Shown: one piece after another, positions 47,946 through 59,545 of the stretch
How the letters are laid out: every line of letters starts with the position of its first letter
Numbering within the stretch: position 1 is the first letter of the stretch
NCBI GenBank assembly: GCA_021234155.1
Contig: JAJEKV010000026.1
Span: forward strand, 2,542,001-2,606,000
From: Isoetes taiwanensis
Taxonomy: Eukaryota; Streptophyta; Lycopodiopsida; Isoetales; Isoetaceae
Reading direction: 5' to 3'
DNA length: 64,000 bases
Notes under the pieces: model-generated
Told to the model about the DNA's origin: nothing
Databases searched by the model: none
Seen by the model: only the letters and a program-made list of their open reading frames with translations
Translations under genes and position numbers: made by a program

Positions 47946-49069
47946 ATATAATTAAGAACGATTTCATCACATCATCTGTATTGGCACATTAAACAAACCA
48001 TAACTGAACAAGTAAGATTACCAAGATTGAATGGAGCCCTTTTTGTCATCTTAATTTTTTATTGCCAATGTTGCTGTCAAGTGATATCAGTACATATATT
48101 AGTGGTGACGAGTTCGAAAACAATATTCTTCGTAGTATGAGTGTGTAGTTCTTTCGCTGCCATATTAACTTTATGCATATCGCTATCGCGTTAAAAGCAG
48201 TGGGGAAAATTACAATTGGATCTAAATATAGGTATATGTGATTAAAAGGCTACAGCCCATTTCTTCACTTAATGCAACTTAGAAGCAAAACCACCCATAC
48301 TTAACGAAATAAAGTGAAGTGCATTTGTTTTAGTGACGCCCGATTTTTTTTGCACCTTTCTTGGATTCTTGGAAAACCTAGCCTACTTATTAGGGAATAA
48401 TATAGTAATAATGTTGATGTGGTGTGTGCATTGTATCTCCAATGAGATGTTGCCTATGTGGCATGATGTAAAAATTGCTTCAATGGTGAGAGAGGTCGAG
48501 AAAGAGAGATAGGAGTTGGGAAGTGGACGCTCTCACCTTTAAGAGAAAGTGAGAGATTTTTGTTTTCTCTAACTAGAATTAACGGTATTTCTCGTTGTAG
48601 ATTTGTTGCTAAAGCACATATTTACACCTCTAATGTAATATGCACAGTAGTGAAAGCTGACGCAAGCTCTGGCTTAATTATGTATAGACAGGTGTTGCTA
48701 ATACAGTGAGTGTGAGGCAGCCAATTTTTGGTTTTGCAGAATCTGCTAAAATTGAAAGCCTTAACTGTATCCCAGGCAGTAATGTGGCTTCTGTAATCAG
48801 GATTGCATTCTGTAGAGATAGAACTGGCAGTGCATAAAGATATACTTAGAGAGAGGATGGCATGTATGGAAAGAAACCTACAACAACTTATTCTTTAAAA
48901 ATGCGTGCGCCATGCTTTTGGGATGAACTCGTGGTGATGTCGCTGTCGAGATAACCACTATTTTATTTTAGCAAGAATTGGTGATTTATGAAGTTAGTAT
49001 GGAGTCTCAACATCAGAACTTGATGTCAATATTCCAAATTAATACCAACTGCATATCATTTGCATAGGC
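47946..49069. other. no recognised gene
   Basis: About 1.1 kb without convincing open frames or motifs. Confidence 0.3.
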
Positions 49070-49430
49070 AAATTGGAAAATCTCAAGGAATTTTGATAGA
49101 ATCTCAATTAATCTTGCAATAATTTGGTGGAACGTTAAGAAATCTTGGAGAATCTAGAGAAATTAGTTAGACTAAGGATAACAATAAATAAATAATACCT
49201 AAGAATGTTGAGGAATCTAGAGGATCTTAAGGAATCTATGGGAATCATGAGAGAATCTTTGAGAAATTAAGGGAATCCAAAGGAATCTTCATAAAATCTT
49301 TGAGAATCTAAAAGAATCATGTAATGTCTAAGGGAATCTTCATAGGATCTTAGAGAATCTAGAGGAACCTCAAGAGAATCCTTGGAAATCTAAGGGAATT
49401 AGAGGGAATCTTTTTAAAAACTTTGAGTTA
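49070..49430. repeat. GAATCT short-period repeat block 1
   Basis: Degenerate repeats of (G)GAATCT(n)4-5, spaced mostly 10-11 bp, with variants such as AGAATCTAGAG and GGAATCTT. The block ends about 230 bp before the proposed 3' terminus at 49656. Confidence 0.85.
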
Positions 49431-49627
49431 ATTTTTTTATTTCTCTGAACCCAATAGGATACAGTCTTTAATTTCTAACATTCTTGCTAAATGCAAAATT
49501 ATCAGTTCGTGTGTGGATTTTAACTTCTTGCTTGACTTTCATTGCTGTAGTGTAATCTTATCTTAGAAAGATGGGTGCACGTATAATTCAAACTATCTAT
49601 ACATTTTCGTTTCATCCCATTTTATTT

Positions 49628-49656
49628 TATCCCATTGATAGTACAAAGACTTGTTA
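49628..49656 (+). other. 3' terminus (copy I)
   Basis: Reads ATCCCATTGATAGTACAAAG then ACTTG, followed by TTATATCAGTTATATATATA. The latter string is also found at 12039-12056 next to copy M2. It is followed at once by a GC-rich 5' segment. Confidence 0.5.
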
Positions 49657-49689
49657 TATCAGTTATATATATAAAGGTATATCATAAAC

Positions 49690-50110
49690 TTTGGTATATA
49701 ATGTGTCTGATTCTTACATGCCCGGATGCCGTCCATTTAAAGTGGGGCCAGTGAGGTGGCAGCATCAGGGCCATCCATTCCTTATGGGCATGCATGGAGG
49801 CATGCATGGGTCATGCATGGGGGCATGCACCACATCTCTGGACCGTTGGATCGAAAGGGGAGGATAAATCCTAGCCCTTGATTTTTTGTAAGGAAGGTGC
49901 AAGGAAGGTCCCTTAAAGTAGATTTGGTGTAGCAGATCTTAGCCGTTGGATCAAAAAGTGAGCATGAATCCTAGCCATTAACTTTTTAATATTAAATTGA
50001 TTTTTTTTAATTTAAAGGAGGTGAGGTGGCACCCTCATTAATAAAAAGATAATGAGGTGGCAAAACATTTATGATTAGACTTTCTAGGAAGCTTCCTTTT
50101 GTTTAATCGC
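49690..50110 (+). other. GC-rich 5' subterminal segment (copy M5)
   Basis: Contains GCCAGTGAGGTGGCAGC, several GGGCATGCATGG motifs, CTGGACCGTTGGATCG, GGAAGGTGCAAGG, a second CCGTTGGATC and GAGGTGGCACC. The same motif order occurs in M1 (inverted) and M7. Confidence 0.55.
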
Positions 50111-50246
50111 CTTCAAAGGCACGTAGCTTGCGGTAGAGGGGTCGGATCATGGTGGGACCCACGCCATTGGATTCCTCTCGTCGAGAGCTTTCCAATGAGT
50201 GGTGCTTTGGCACTATTTCGTCGCAGTTGCAGCCAACGTGATCGAA

Positions 50247-51160
50247 CACTAAGAATCTTTTTGGAATCTTAGAATTTTACGGAATTCATGGTAATTTATA
50301 GGAATCTGGGGAATCATCAGAGATCTTAGAGAATCTAGAGGAATTCCAAGAGAATCTTAGGGAATCTAAAGGGAATCCATAGGAATCTGAGGGAATCTAA
50401 AGGAATCTTCATAAATACGTGGAGAATCTAGAGGAATCTTGATGCAATCTTGGAGAATTTAGAGGAATCTTTATAGAATCTATGGGAATCTTAAGAGAAT
50501 CTTTGGGAAGCAAAGGGAATCTCAAGAGAATCTTTGGAAAATTGAAGGAAATCTATAGGAATCACGAGAGAATCTTTGAGAAATTAAGGGAATCCAAGGG
50601 AATCTTCATAGAATCTTTAAAAATCTAGAGGAATCTTGATGGAATCATGTAGAGTCTAAGGGAATCTTCATAGAATCTTAGAGAATCTCGAGGAATCTTA
50701 AGAGAATCTTTGGGAATCTAAAGGAATCTTTCTAAAAGCTTTGAGAATCTAGTGAAATCATGATAGAATCATGGAGAATTTTCCTATAATCTAAAGGAAT
50801 CTAGGAGAATCTTCATCAAATCTTTGAGAATTCAATAGAACTACATAAAATCTTGGAGAATCTTGGGAAATCTTGTGGAATCTATGAGAATATCAAGAGA
50901 ACTTCTCTGAATCTAGGGAAATATAAGGAAATTTAGAGGAATCTTCATAAAATCTAGGAGAATCTAGGAGAATCTAGGAGACTATACATAGAATCTTGAG
51001 GAATCTTGGCATAATCTTTGGAAATCTAGGAGAATCTAAAAAGAATCTTTGTGAACATAGGAGATCTAAGGGAATCTTCATAAAATCTTTGAGAATCTAG
51101 GGGAATCTTCATAGAATCATAAAGAATCTAGGGGAATGCTTATAGAATCTTCATTGAATG
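50247..51160. repeat. GAATCT short-period repeat block 2
   Basis: About 900 bp of degenerate GAATCT repeats, for example GAATCTTAGA, GAATCTCGAG, GAATCTTAAG, with a period near one helical turn (10-11 bp). It ends some 55 bp before the terminus at 51215. No protein is encoded. Confidence 0.9.
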
Positions 51161-51189
51161 ACTTTGCATTGGCTTCCGGTCGAATTTGT

Positions 51190-51215
51190 GCAGTCCCTCG
51201 TAGTAGAACCACTTG
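51190..51215 (+). other. 3' terminus (copy J)
   Basis: Reads GCAGTCCCTCGTAGTAGAAC then CACTTG, followed by TATATATATACAATTATATA. It matches copy D at about 24 of 34 positions. It is immediately followed by copy M6. Confidence 0.5.
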
Positions 51216-51223
51216 TATATATA

Positions 51224-51440
51224 TACAATTATATAAGCTGCCCCCTTGTTTCCGACCCGAGGTGTCGCCGTCTGGACGGTCCAGATTGTGAGATCCGACG
51301 GCCGAGAGGAAGCCACGTCATCCTTCCCAAGCAACCCACTTAAATTGGGGCTTTTGATTAAGGCCGTTGGATTGTATTGAATGTAGATCTTGGAATCCTG
51401 GCCGTCCATCTCAGATCTGGACGGCCCACGTTAAAACCCC
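51224..51440 (+). other. GC-rich 5' subterminal segment (copy M6)
   Basis: Starts TACAATTATATAAGC. About 100 bp (GAGGTGTCGCCGTCTGGACG onward) are nearly identical to the second unit of M2 at 12210-12297. It then shows GGGGCTTTTGATTAAGGCC, GTTGGATTG and GATCTGGACGGCCCACG. Confidence 0.6.
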
Positions 51441-52779
51441 TAAATAATCCCCTGCCTTCGTCCAGTTCCAGATCCGTCCTCCTGCCCAGCTTCGATTTCT
51501 GCTATGTAGCATTCGGATCCATCCTATGTTGCTGCTCTCGGCGGTTACGGCCACATTTCGTCTCCTATAGCAGCCTCTCAGGCGGGAGCCTGTTCAAGCT
51601 CCGGATCATCGTTGCCCTTTGTTGCACTGTCCCTCATAATGCAGATCGCTTTTTATTTCGGTTATTTTGTGTGGGCATTATTGGATTCGCGTTTTTTGCA
51701 TAGGATTTTGTCTACAATAGCAGAGGAATCCGACTCTTCACTTTCCGTTGGGTTCCCATTAGCCAAGAAGTTAAGGGCCTCGTCTTTCTCTGCCATGGTA
51801 CCTCAGATTTCTTTCTTGCATTGTAGATCTTGGAATCTCTAGGCATTTACTGTATCGCCATAGTTTCGATCCGATTCTGGCGACGACCTCTGCTTTAATC
51901 CGACTTCTGTTGGTTTCGATTATATGGCCGGGTAAATGGATGCCCTCTCCTTCAGTACATTGAACTCATAGACTTATGGTATCACAGCCTGATTGGAGGA
52001 GTCAGCATTGAATCGACTTGCAATTGTTTTTTCCAGATCTAGAGCTAGGCTGATGCTTGTGATTAAGCTCATAATTTCTTGAATCAGAAGGACGTCTGAT
52101 TATTTCTTGTCGAATCTGCAAGAACAGGGGTTTTGGACTTTCGGGACATGTTTTCTCTCCTACTTTCCAAGTTTTGTGCATACATTAGAGGTCGATTTGA
52201 AAAGGGCTCCGAGTTCAGGATGAGTCAAGATTTTGCTCCAGATAGCTTTGCCGACATCAAATTTGTTCACGTCAAATTTGTTGACGTCCATTTCTCCACG
52301 ACCGGACTGTACATTTGCCGGCCCCAAGAACTCTGCCTTCGAGCTTTCTAGCATGCCATCAATGGCAGATAAGGACGTTGCTGATCACTGCATTGCTCTG
52401 TTCCCCCTTTAGTGACTCTGCTATCTCACAGGTACACTGATTCTCATTTACAAGCTCGATTATGATTCGTTGTGCAGGTGCATATGTGTGGTCGTTTGGT
52501 GCTAGCAGACATAATAGCTCTGTCGATTTTGCAACGTTTAGTCTATTCTTCCATGCCTTAATATATTTTGATGTATCACCGTTAGCTATTTTTCCACATT
52601 TTCAATTGCAATCAGTTGGAAGTTTTCGTACTAGAAAACTTGAATAATTGTTTTAACTCAACAGGAAAGCTGGACGTTGCTAATAGGGAGCCATTTTTTC
52701 CGGCACAAGTCATCCCGTATACAGGAAAGGCATGTAGATCGCCTTTCTTGTAACGTGGAAAAGAGTTAGGAGACATTCT
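51441..52779. other. possible captured gene 5' region, not identified
   Basis: Overlapping frames on the plus strand at 51377-51842 look promoter/UTR-like rather than coding. A 12-of-13 match to an initiator-tRNA primer-binding site at 51977-51989 stands alone. Confidence 0.3.
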
Positions 52780-52873
52780 GATGCAGGTAAAAAGCTTAAG
52801 AATGCAGGTAAACAGTTCGGAATGCAGGTAAACACTTCGGAATGCTTGGTAAACTCTCCGGAATGAAGGTAAA
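52780..52873. repeat. ~20 bp tandem repeats (GGAATGCAGGTAAA)
   Basis: Four to five imperfect copies of AATGCAGGTAAACAGTTCGG stand in tandem, each carrying AGGTAAA, which looks like a splice donor. Confidence 0.8.
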
Positions 52874-52956
52874 AGAGCAGTAGAAGCAGAGCAGCCGCCG
52901 TAGAAGCTCAGGTCCGTGATCGAAATTTTTTTACTAACATTTCTTTGTTTGAAACA

Positions 52957-52970
52957 GTGCCACGTGGCAC
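52957..52970. promoter_or_regulatory. 14 bp palindrome with central G-box
   Basis: GTGCCACGTGGCAC is a perfect palindrome centred on CACGTG, the core bound by plant bZIP and bHLH factors. No gene start could be placed directly downstream, so its role is speculative. Confidence 0.3.
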
Positions 52971-55060
52971 GGCGCTACCGGCGGACGCAGCAGAATGTCT
53001 CCTAACTGTTTTTTACGTCTTCTTTAAAGCACACTGGTAGCATCTTCTTCTTTTGGATTTATCCAGAATTGAATTTTTGAGCTATTGTAGCCTCTTTTGT
53101 TTCGTATGCTAATTTGACACAGATGTTACCAATTTGGTGTAGAAGTACATGCTCTATTTAAGACCAGTTGAAGTTCATGGTCTATCTTACATCATTGAAC
53201 GCCTCCTCTGCTGGTACGGTGCTATGTTGTTCAAAATTGTTTCTATCTTATATGATGATGCATTCATGGACTAGGAATTCATCGTTTGGCATTTGTGCAA
53301 CTTTAAATCGATGGCGTTGTAGCATGGGTTCTTGGAGCTCTCTTGGTAAATCATTCCGAGCAACAAAGTAGTTACTTTCGGTGATCTTTGTGCCCATACG
53401 GTGTTTTCTTGGTGCTGTGTTTTTTAGTACTTTGTATTTTTTATTGCTTACGGTTGACGAATTTTTCCCTAAAGTATCAAAGAGATTTTGTTTTTGCCCT
53501 TTGCAGAGGTATGAATCTTTGCTCTGTCCTTCTGTGTTTTCATTGGATGTCTGGTTTGATTTAGACACCCTCGCAGGTGTTGATAAAGTAAATTAAAACA
53601 TGTAGCTTCTTGCTTGAGAAATTTGTAGTAGAATGTGGTGTGCTGGTTTGCACTGGTTGAATAGATAGATGCTTTTTTGCCGAAGAAACCATCTAGTGGT
53701 TGAATAGATAGATGCTCTTTTGCCGAAGAAACCATCAGGTTGATTTAGATACCATGTACCAGCCTGTGTGGGTTTAAATCAATCATGTCGGCAAGATACT
53801 CATAAGAGTAGGTTGAATACTATTTCAGGCATTATTGCAGTCTGCTTTATTTTGTATAACACTTGCACATTACTATCTGTACAAATTGACCATGCTTGAT
53901 GTCATTACATCATCAAATCGTTTTTTGAAGCACAAAGTATGGGTTCCTTCTAGTAGCAGCGATTTAGATATGGCATCCCTTGCCAATTTCGGGGACTTCG
54001 TGCTTATTCCTTTCTGTGTTTCCGGAGGGCTTTTTTGGAATTTTGCTCCCAACTTCAAATCCTGAGAAAGAAGACACTGGATCTGCCATTGCGTTATGCG
54101 TCCTAGCAGGTTCGCATCTAGAATGATGACACAGTTGCCACTTATCGGGCCTGCTTTCTTTTTTAAAATGACTCCATTTTTTATTTAGGGTTGGGATTTT
54201 GCACAGTGTTACATGCCATTGTTTTGGTGTTTCGTTGGTCATTATAATTGACTGTTCATTTTGGTTTTCTTTCTCATGAAAGGCATCAATTCTAGTTTGA
54301 CAGTGTGAAAAAAGGTAAAGCGACCCAGCCAATTATGTCATGTTCTGGTTTTTCGTTTTGTTCCGTTCGCCAGGCAAATTCTACAAATGCCTTGCAGATT
54401 GGTACAAAAAATTGGGCAGATGTTTATCGGAATGGGGTGCTTGCGGTAGCCACTAGTCTGGCCAAGTTTGGCCAAGTTTGATATGGTTAGAACTAGCAAC
54501 CTGTATCATTCAAAGCCTGATCTCATCGCAGCCAAATCCCAGCCAAGCTAAAGTCTCGGCAGTCTCTTCAAGTTGGCGACAAGGCTGCCAACTATATTTG
54601 CCATTATTTTGCAATTTGACATCCTTATTTTACATCTTCAGGAGGAAAACGTTAGCATCCCAAACAACAATCATTTGTAAATTGGCAATGTGGCTTAGTG
54701 CTTGCCACAATGGGCTACATAATTATAATTTAGCAGTTATATCATTATGAAGAAGTCAATGTTATGGAGTGGTGGCCTAGAATAATATCATATCATTTCA
54801 TAACATCATTCCTGTGCATGATGTCTTGGCAGACCATGCTGCTCTACATCTTCCCGAGGTACAATGGAATCCTTATTTCTCATGTTAATCAGGCGGAAAC
54901 ATGTCCATGATATCAACCATTTTGAACTGGCTGGTTTTCTTGACACTGCCCCTTATCAACATACTTCAGGTTTGTTTACTTCTCTTGAATTCTCTTGAAG
55001 TTATCCAATAGAAAGTGTTGTTATTTGGTAATGCCACAACATTTAGAAGTTTTTTTTTTT
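52971..55060. other. no recognised gene
   Basis: Several 60-120 codon frames on both strands, without family similarity. A ~43 bp tandem duplication (GAATAGATAGATGCT...GCCGAAGAAACCATC) lies at about 53656-53738. Confidence 0.3.
53656..53738. repeat. two-copy duplication, ~43 bp
   Basis: TGGTTGAATAGATAGATGC and the following TTTTGCCGAAGAAACCATC are repeated with one or two changes. Confidence 0.8.
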
Positions 55061-55063
55061 TGC

Positions 55064-55266
55064 AGGATTGTCTGGCATTGCTGGCCGATGAACATCACGC
55101 AGAATCACCTGTTGAGTACTGCCTATGCGGGACTTGCTCAATGTTTGCATCCAATCTCTTCTTGGGCTACGTTTTGGATTTTGCTGTGGAATATGTACAT
55201 GCAACAACTCTTGAAGACATGCTTCTGCTCATTCTAGATTATTGTATATCCAAGGCCCTAATCTGA
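55064..55266 (+). pseudogene. exon-like segment, not identified
   Basis: After an acceptor TTTTTTGCAG, the plus frame reads DCLALLADEHHAESPVEYCL, then GTCSMFASNLFLGYVLDFAV, ending at TGA 55264. An upstream open segment (about 54900-54968, TILNWLVFLTLPLINILQ, donor CAG|GTTTG) could be its previous exon. An alternative frame is also open. No family was recognised. Confidence 0.3.
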
Positions 55267-57827
55267 CTTGCATGACCAACATAGAAAGCAGACCCAATAA
55301 TAGCAAATAACTTGATCCTGTAGCTCATTTTTGTGGTCCTATTTTAGACCTGGAATCATGTTTGTTAAAGGCTGTGTTGTTCTTTACAGGGATGCAAAGC
55401 TGCATTTGATCTTTATTTGAAAAGGAGATCAGTCCACCCATGTAGCAAAAAGATATCTTTTGTTTTTTGTGCATTATGATCACAACAATTTCTTTCTCAT
55501 TTTTTCTTTCGTTGCTTAATGTGTAGTTGGGAATCCTTCTCCAAAAGGCTCGTTCCTTCATCAACGGCAACAACATGAATGATAGAGGGCTTTTGCAGTC
55601 CTGAGCAGCATATATGGCTATAAAATCCTGATCTGCTTTGCTGCAGCTGTTGGGAGGCAAAGTACACTGCCAAATATCTTAGGTTTCCTGGGGCGCAGGC
55701 AAAAGATGCTATTCCTGGTGAGTATGTGTTTCTAAGCATGAGGTTTCAGTTCCCATGTACTGTTTTTCTAATAAGCTCATGCTTAATGTCTTAGCAAGTA
55801 GCTATTGGTATGCTGGCCTCATGGCTAAGAGCTTGATTGAAGTCCTGTTCAGACATTTCGGTTGCCATCATTGTGGAAGGACTGGTGAAAGGTAACTTGG
55901 CTTTTCTAAATACATCGAATTTGTATGAAGTTCTTCTTAAATGAACCTAACTGAAACACAGCTTGTTTGATCGTTCCAATTGAAACAAGTGAGCATAGAT
56001 ATCATTTGTCAATTTTCTTCAATCCTCTCATATGATATTGCCAGATCCCATGGTTGAAGTGCTTTGATATGGTCATAGAGGATATTGTTACTTTCAATTT
56101 ATATTTGCATTTTTCTTTTGCTTATTATTAACCTTTATATGATCCACGCCTTTATAGCAGTATTTTACTGCTGGTTTTTGGTACCAAATGTTGTCAGAGT
56201 CTGTTCTTTCATCAGGAAATCATAGTTTTAGGCCTATGTGATTATGATGTCTTTTTTAGTTAGGACACTCATTTTCATTATGCGGAGAACCTATTTTCTT
56301 TATGCTCGTGATTGGAGAAGGGAACTTCTGTGGGTTCAAATGAATTGCAAAGCAGTACTTCAGAATCCAGCCAATTCCAGCAACATAGATACGAACAAAA
56401 ATATTGACAGTTGTGCAACAAATAGCAATTCTTAAATAGGGAGGCTGGATAGGCAGGGGGGAATGTTGAAACGGGTTGAAAATGTTTTTGAGGACCACCA
56501 TCCTTTTCCAATGGAACATATTGGCTAAATTAATGCTCTCCTCTCAAATTGGTGAAGCCAACTGCATCTATTAAAAAAGGAAACTGGTTATGAGCTTTAC
56601 TGTGATTGCTCAAACTGCAGCGGTTGATGGAATCACTAGAGTTGGACTTATATGCATATGTTGTGTGGCTTGGTTTATCTGCCATTTTTTCGTGGAATGT
56701 GTTGCCATAAAGATGGAAATTGGAGCAGCATAGCAGTGTTTGATAGATCGCCAAATCTAAAGATAAGATCCTCTAAAGATCTGCAGCATCTAAATAGGAT
56801 CTTATGTTAGATCCTTCTATATAAAGAAAAAAAGGAAATTTCCTGGGGATATAACAGCGCAGTTCTCATCTTTATTAAATTAATATGTTGTTTAGTGTAC
56901 CTAATATGTTTATGTTCATATCTATTATGGATGGCTGCAGATGATATAGAGTGAGGGGGTATTTCTCATCTATATTTGAAATACATTTTGGTATTTACAG
57001 AAGGATCTGACTTGGATCTGAAACGATCGGTCTTTTGATAAAACCCAGCCCTAACTTAATCCTTTGATAATTTTGAACTGAGATTAAACATAGTCATAGT
57101 TCTGGCCCAAGATGTAATTGGTCTTATTGATTTATTCTGTACTGCTTGGATATGTTATTGTCATAAGTACTTTCTTAGTTCACATATCGAATCACAAAAA
57201 TATAATTAGCCTGCTATGTGATTTTGTACGCCTTTGCACATTTTGCCTTGGGTAATCATGGGTAATTAAAGTGTTTCCTCATGCATTTCTTACACTTTGA
57301 ATTTCCAGGTTTAATGCAGTTGTGTGTACCATCTTCATTTGGGGTCTCTGATGCCAAAATGTTGCTATCATTGTGGCCTTTTGTGCAACGTGCGTTGAAG
57401 ATAAGTACAGATAGCAGAATATCCTTTAAAAACTAAACTATATTGAAGCTAAAAATGATTCGTGCTCTCTCCCTTTAGCTTCAGCGAGATACTCCAGTAC
57501 TGGCATTTGCATTTTGAAACCATATGCAGTATGGTAGTTGATAGTGAGGATCAGTACAATTGCTCGTGAATGGTGGAAACTTGGATGTCCAAATGTTTAG
57601 TGGTTTGTTAAGTATGGTATCATGACAATGCAGTCTAGCTGGTATAACCGGTATAAGCGTTAGTTGTTGCAGCCCCTCGAACAAAAGCGTTTCATGAGTT
57701 TAGAAAATTTTTGTTTTTTGTCACCCCTTTCTCAAAATATCCTTAAAAAATGTCAAAATGTACTCAATATTGAGCGAAGAATAGGCGTCTTTATTCGAGA
57801 GTGACTTGGTCCTAGTCATGGGTTAAG
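55267..57827. other. no recognised gene; scattered exon-like pieces
   Basis: Plus-strand segments with splice borders occur at about 55600-55722 (AAAVGRQSTLPNILGFLGRR) and 57309-57400 (LMQLCVPSSFGVSDAKMLLS). Neither was assigned to a family. The rest is AT-rich. Confidence 0.25.
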
Positions 57828-58700
57828 CTGACCCTAATTTGGCTAGCTCATATTATGCAAAAGCCCCATTATTGTTTACACTTGGAATTTAATAAATACA
57901 TTGGTAGAATCTTGTTACAACTCCAATTGCCACGATATCATATAAAAAATGTATATACAAATTGTGATAAAAGAAAACCAGAGAACTTTTGTACCATACT
58001 TAATGCGAACAATTATGGGTGCATTTGATCACGAGAGTCGACAAATATAGTTATGGTAGTTCTAGAAGTAAAAGTTACATTGGTCCTGTGCGACAAATAT
58101 AGTTATGGTAGTTCTAGAAGTAAAAGTTACATTGGTCCTGTGCGGGTGGAAATACTTGAAATATAACAGTAAATTGGAGTTCAAAGAGTTCAACTTATTT
58201 AAATGAAACTCCATTAGAATGTCAGTTGATCCAACTTGCATATAGATTTCAGTTTATCTAGAGCACAGGGATGTATTCCTTACGAGTAAATCGCTTCTTT
58301 TGGGCTTACTATTCGATTTTGTGACATGATATCATTGCCATTGTGCACACAATAAAGTAAAAAATCCAAAGAAACCACTAAAAAATATTCACGTGAATAA
58401 ATTGCTTCTTCTAGGCCGATCGTTCAATTTTACGATATTATGCTATTTTTGCTCCTCCGGCATCGACAATGCTTATGGGGTAGCCTGGACCTATGTTTGA
58501 CCATATTGTTGTCTAGCTTATAATATGCAAATCCTCATTATTGTTTAGACTTGGAATTAAAAAAACATATTTGTAGAATCTATTAGAACTCCAACTGTCA
58601 CAATATAATATAAAAATCATATATGCAAATTGCGATAAGACAACCAAAGAAGAGCTTTTGTACCACACTTAATGCAAACAATTATGGGTGCATTTGATCT
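57828..58700. repeat. pair of ~200 bp diverged direct repeats
   Basis: 57828-58030 and 58497-58700 share a co-linear series of matches (TATTATGCAAA.CC.CATTATT, GCAAATTG.GATAA, CTTAATGC.AACAATTATGG), roughly 80% by eye. A second, shorter pair is at 58283 and 58393 (AAAT.GCTTCTT). Probably an old TE duplication. Confidence 0.7.
58039..58143. repeat. two-copy tandem duplication, 52 bp
   Basis: CGACAAATATAGTTATGGTA followed by GTTCTAGAAGTAAAAGTTAC and ATTGGTCCTGTG is repeated exactly. Confidence 0.9.
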
Positions 58701-58930
58701 CTGTCAATATGCTCCTCCAAAAATTTGTCAAATGTAGAGAAACGTCCATTTCCTCCAACCATGAACAGATAGAAAGCCCGTTCTGAATAGGAATTGTGAT
58801 ATCATGGCCAATGGTGGTCAATTACAAGATGATTTTAGTGTTTTCCATCATGGATCACTATGATAATGGCTTAAATGTTTAATCTGTCAGCTTGAATTTT
58901 ACTTTCAGATCTTTATAACCCATAGGTGAT

Positions 58931-58957
58931 GCACCCATTCATAATACAAAAACTTGT
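58931..58957 (+). other. 3' terminus-like sequence (copy L)
   Basis: Reads GCACCCATTCATAATACAAA then AACTTG followed by TATATCAC. It fits the terminal consensus, but only a short TA stretch follows and no GC-rich 5' segment abuts it. Confidence 0.35.
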
Positions 58958-59041
58958 ATATCACTACTTATGTAATGCAGTCTATTTTGTTCTTAAAAAA
59001 ATAGACGTGTAATATTTCTGGGCTGAGAGTAACCCTGGCGC

Positions 59042-59545
59042 TTGACACATACATTTTTTTTTTCATTTCTAAAATCAAAGAAAATGTTGCATGGTCGACA
59101 CGCAGATTTTCTGCCTTCTTATTCTGCAAGCAATCTCAGCGCTGGATTCACAAGCTCTACTCCGGCATTCCTCTGCTTGAAGGATCTGTGGGGTGCGGGA
59201 AACAATTCGGCCAGAATTTCCCGAGCAAACAATAGTTCTTCATTCCGAGAAGATCCATCACGGCCTTCCACCAGATTACAGGGTTTTAGAAATGCAGTCC
59301 GCTCCATCATTTTTGCATCGCCAAAAGTTTATTATAGCATGAACGATGGCTATGTTTTCTACTTTGCAACAAGGCGTGCCACTCTTTCGGTTGAAGTTGT
59401 GGAACAAAGCTCTTCTGGCCATCGTTGTGTTATGCTCCTATTTTTCCATGGCAAATGCCTTCCGGTTAACTAGCAAAAATAGTCGCAATGGAGCGGGGCT
59501 CTGCGACATTCGACATCTTGATATAGGTCTTTGGATCGAACCCTA
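59042..59545 (+). CDS. open frames of unknown nature
   Basis: Two overlapping plus frames (143 codons from 59042 and 66 codons from 59346) are open with unusually even base use. The first contains DLWGAGNNSARISRANNSSS. A minus frame is open as well. No family was recognised; it could be the 5' part of a captured gene. Confidence 0.2.

Larger units (their letters stand above)
40790..49656 (+). mobile_element. putative Helitron-like element with RINGv, lipase and SULTR fragments
   Basis: Proposed 5' start at TCTCTACC and 3' end at 49656 (GTACAAAGACTTG|T). It carries a plus-strand RINGv exon and unidentified plus-strand exons, but the lipase and SULTR fragments are on the minus strand. It may therefore be a composite of several captures or nested insertions. 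A block of GAATCT repeats with 10-11 bp spacing sits near its 3' end, as in the neighbouring element. Confidence 0.35.
49690..51215 (+). mobile_element. short putative Helitron-like element made largely of GAATCT repeats
   Basis: About 1.5 kb from copy M5 to the terminus at 51215. Apart from the 5' segment, it consists almost entirely of the GAATCT repeat block. No coding capacity. It provides a compact example of a 5' segment, repeat body and CTTG end. Confidence 0.4.
51224..58957 (+). mobile_element. putative Helitron-like element, 3' end uncertain
   Basis: The 5' side is copy M6. The first matching terminus downstream is copy L at 58957, but the palindromic end at 62728 is also possible, which would make it 11.5 kb and include the TBL2-like fragment. 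Exon-like segments inside are on the plus strand. Confidence 0.3.

Noticed and set aside
51977-51989. TGGTATCACAGCC, a near match to the initiator-tRNA primer-binding site of LTR retrotransposons
   Set aside because: One mismatch, no identifiable LTR ending just before it, no second LTR or polypurine tract, and no gag or pol downstream.
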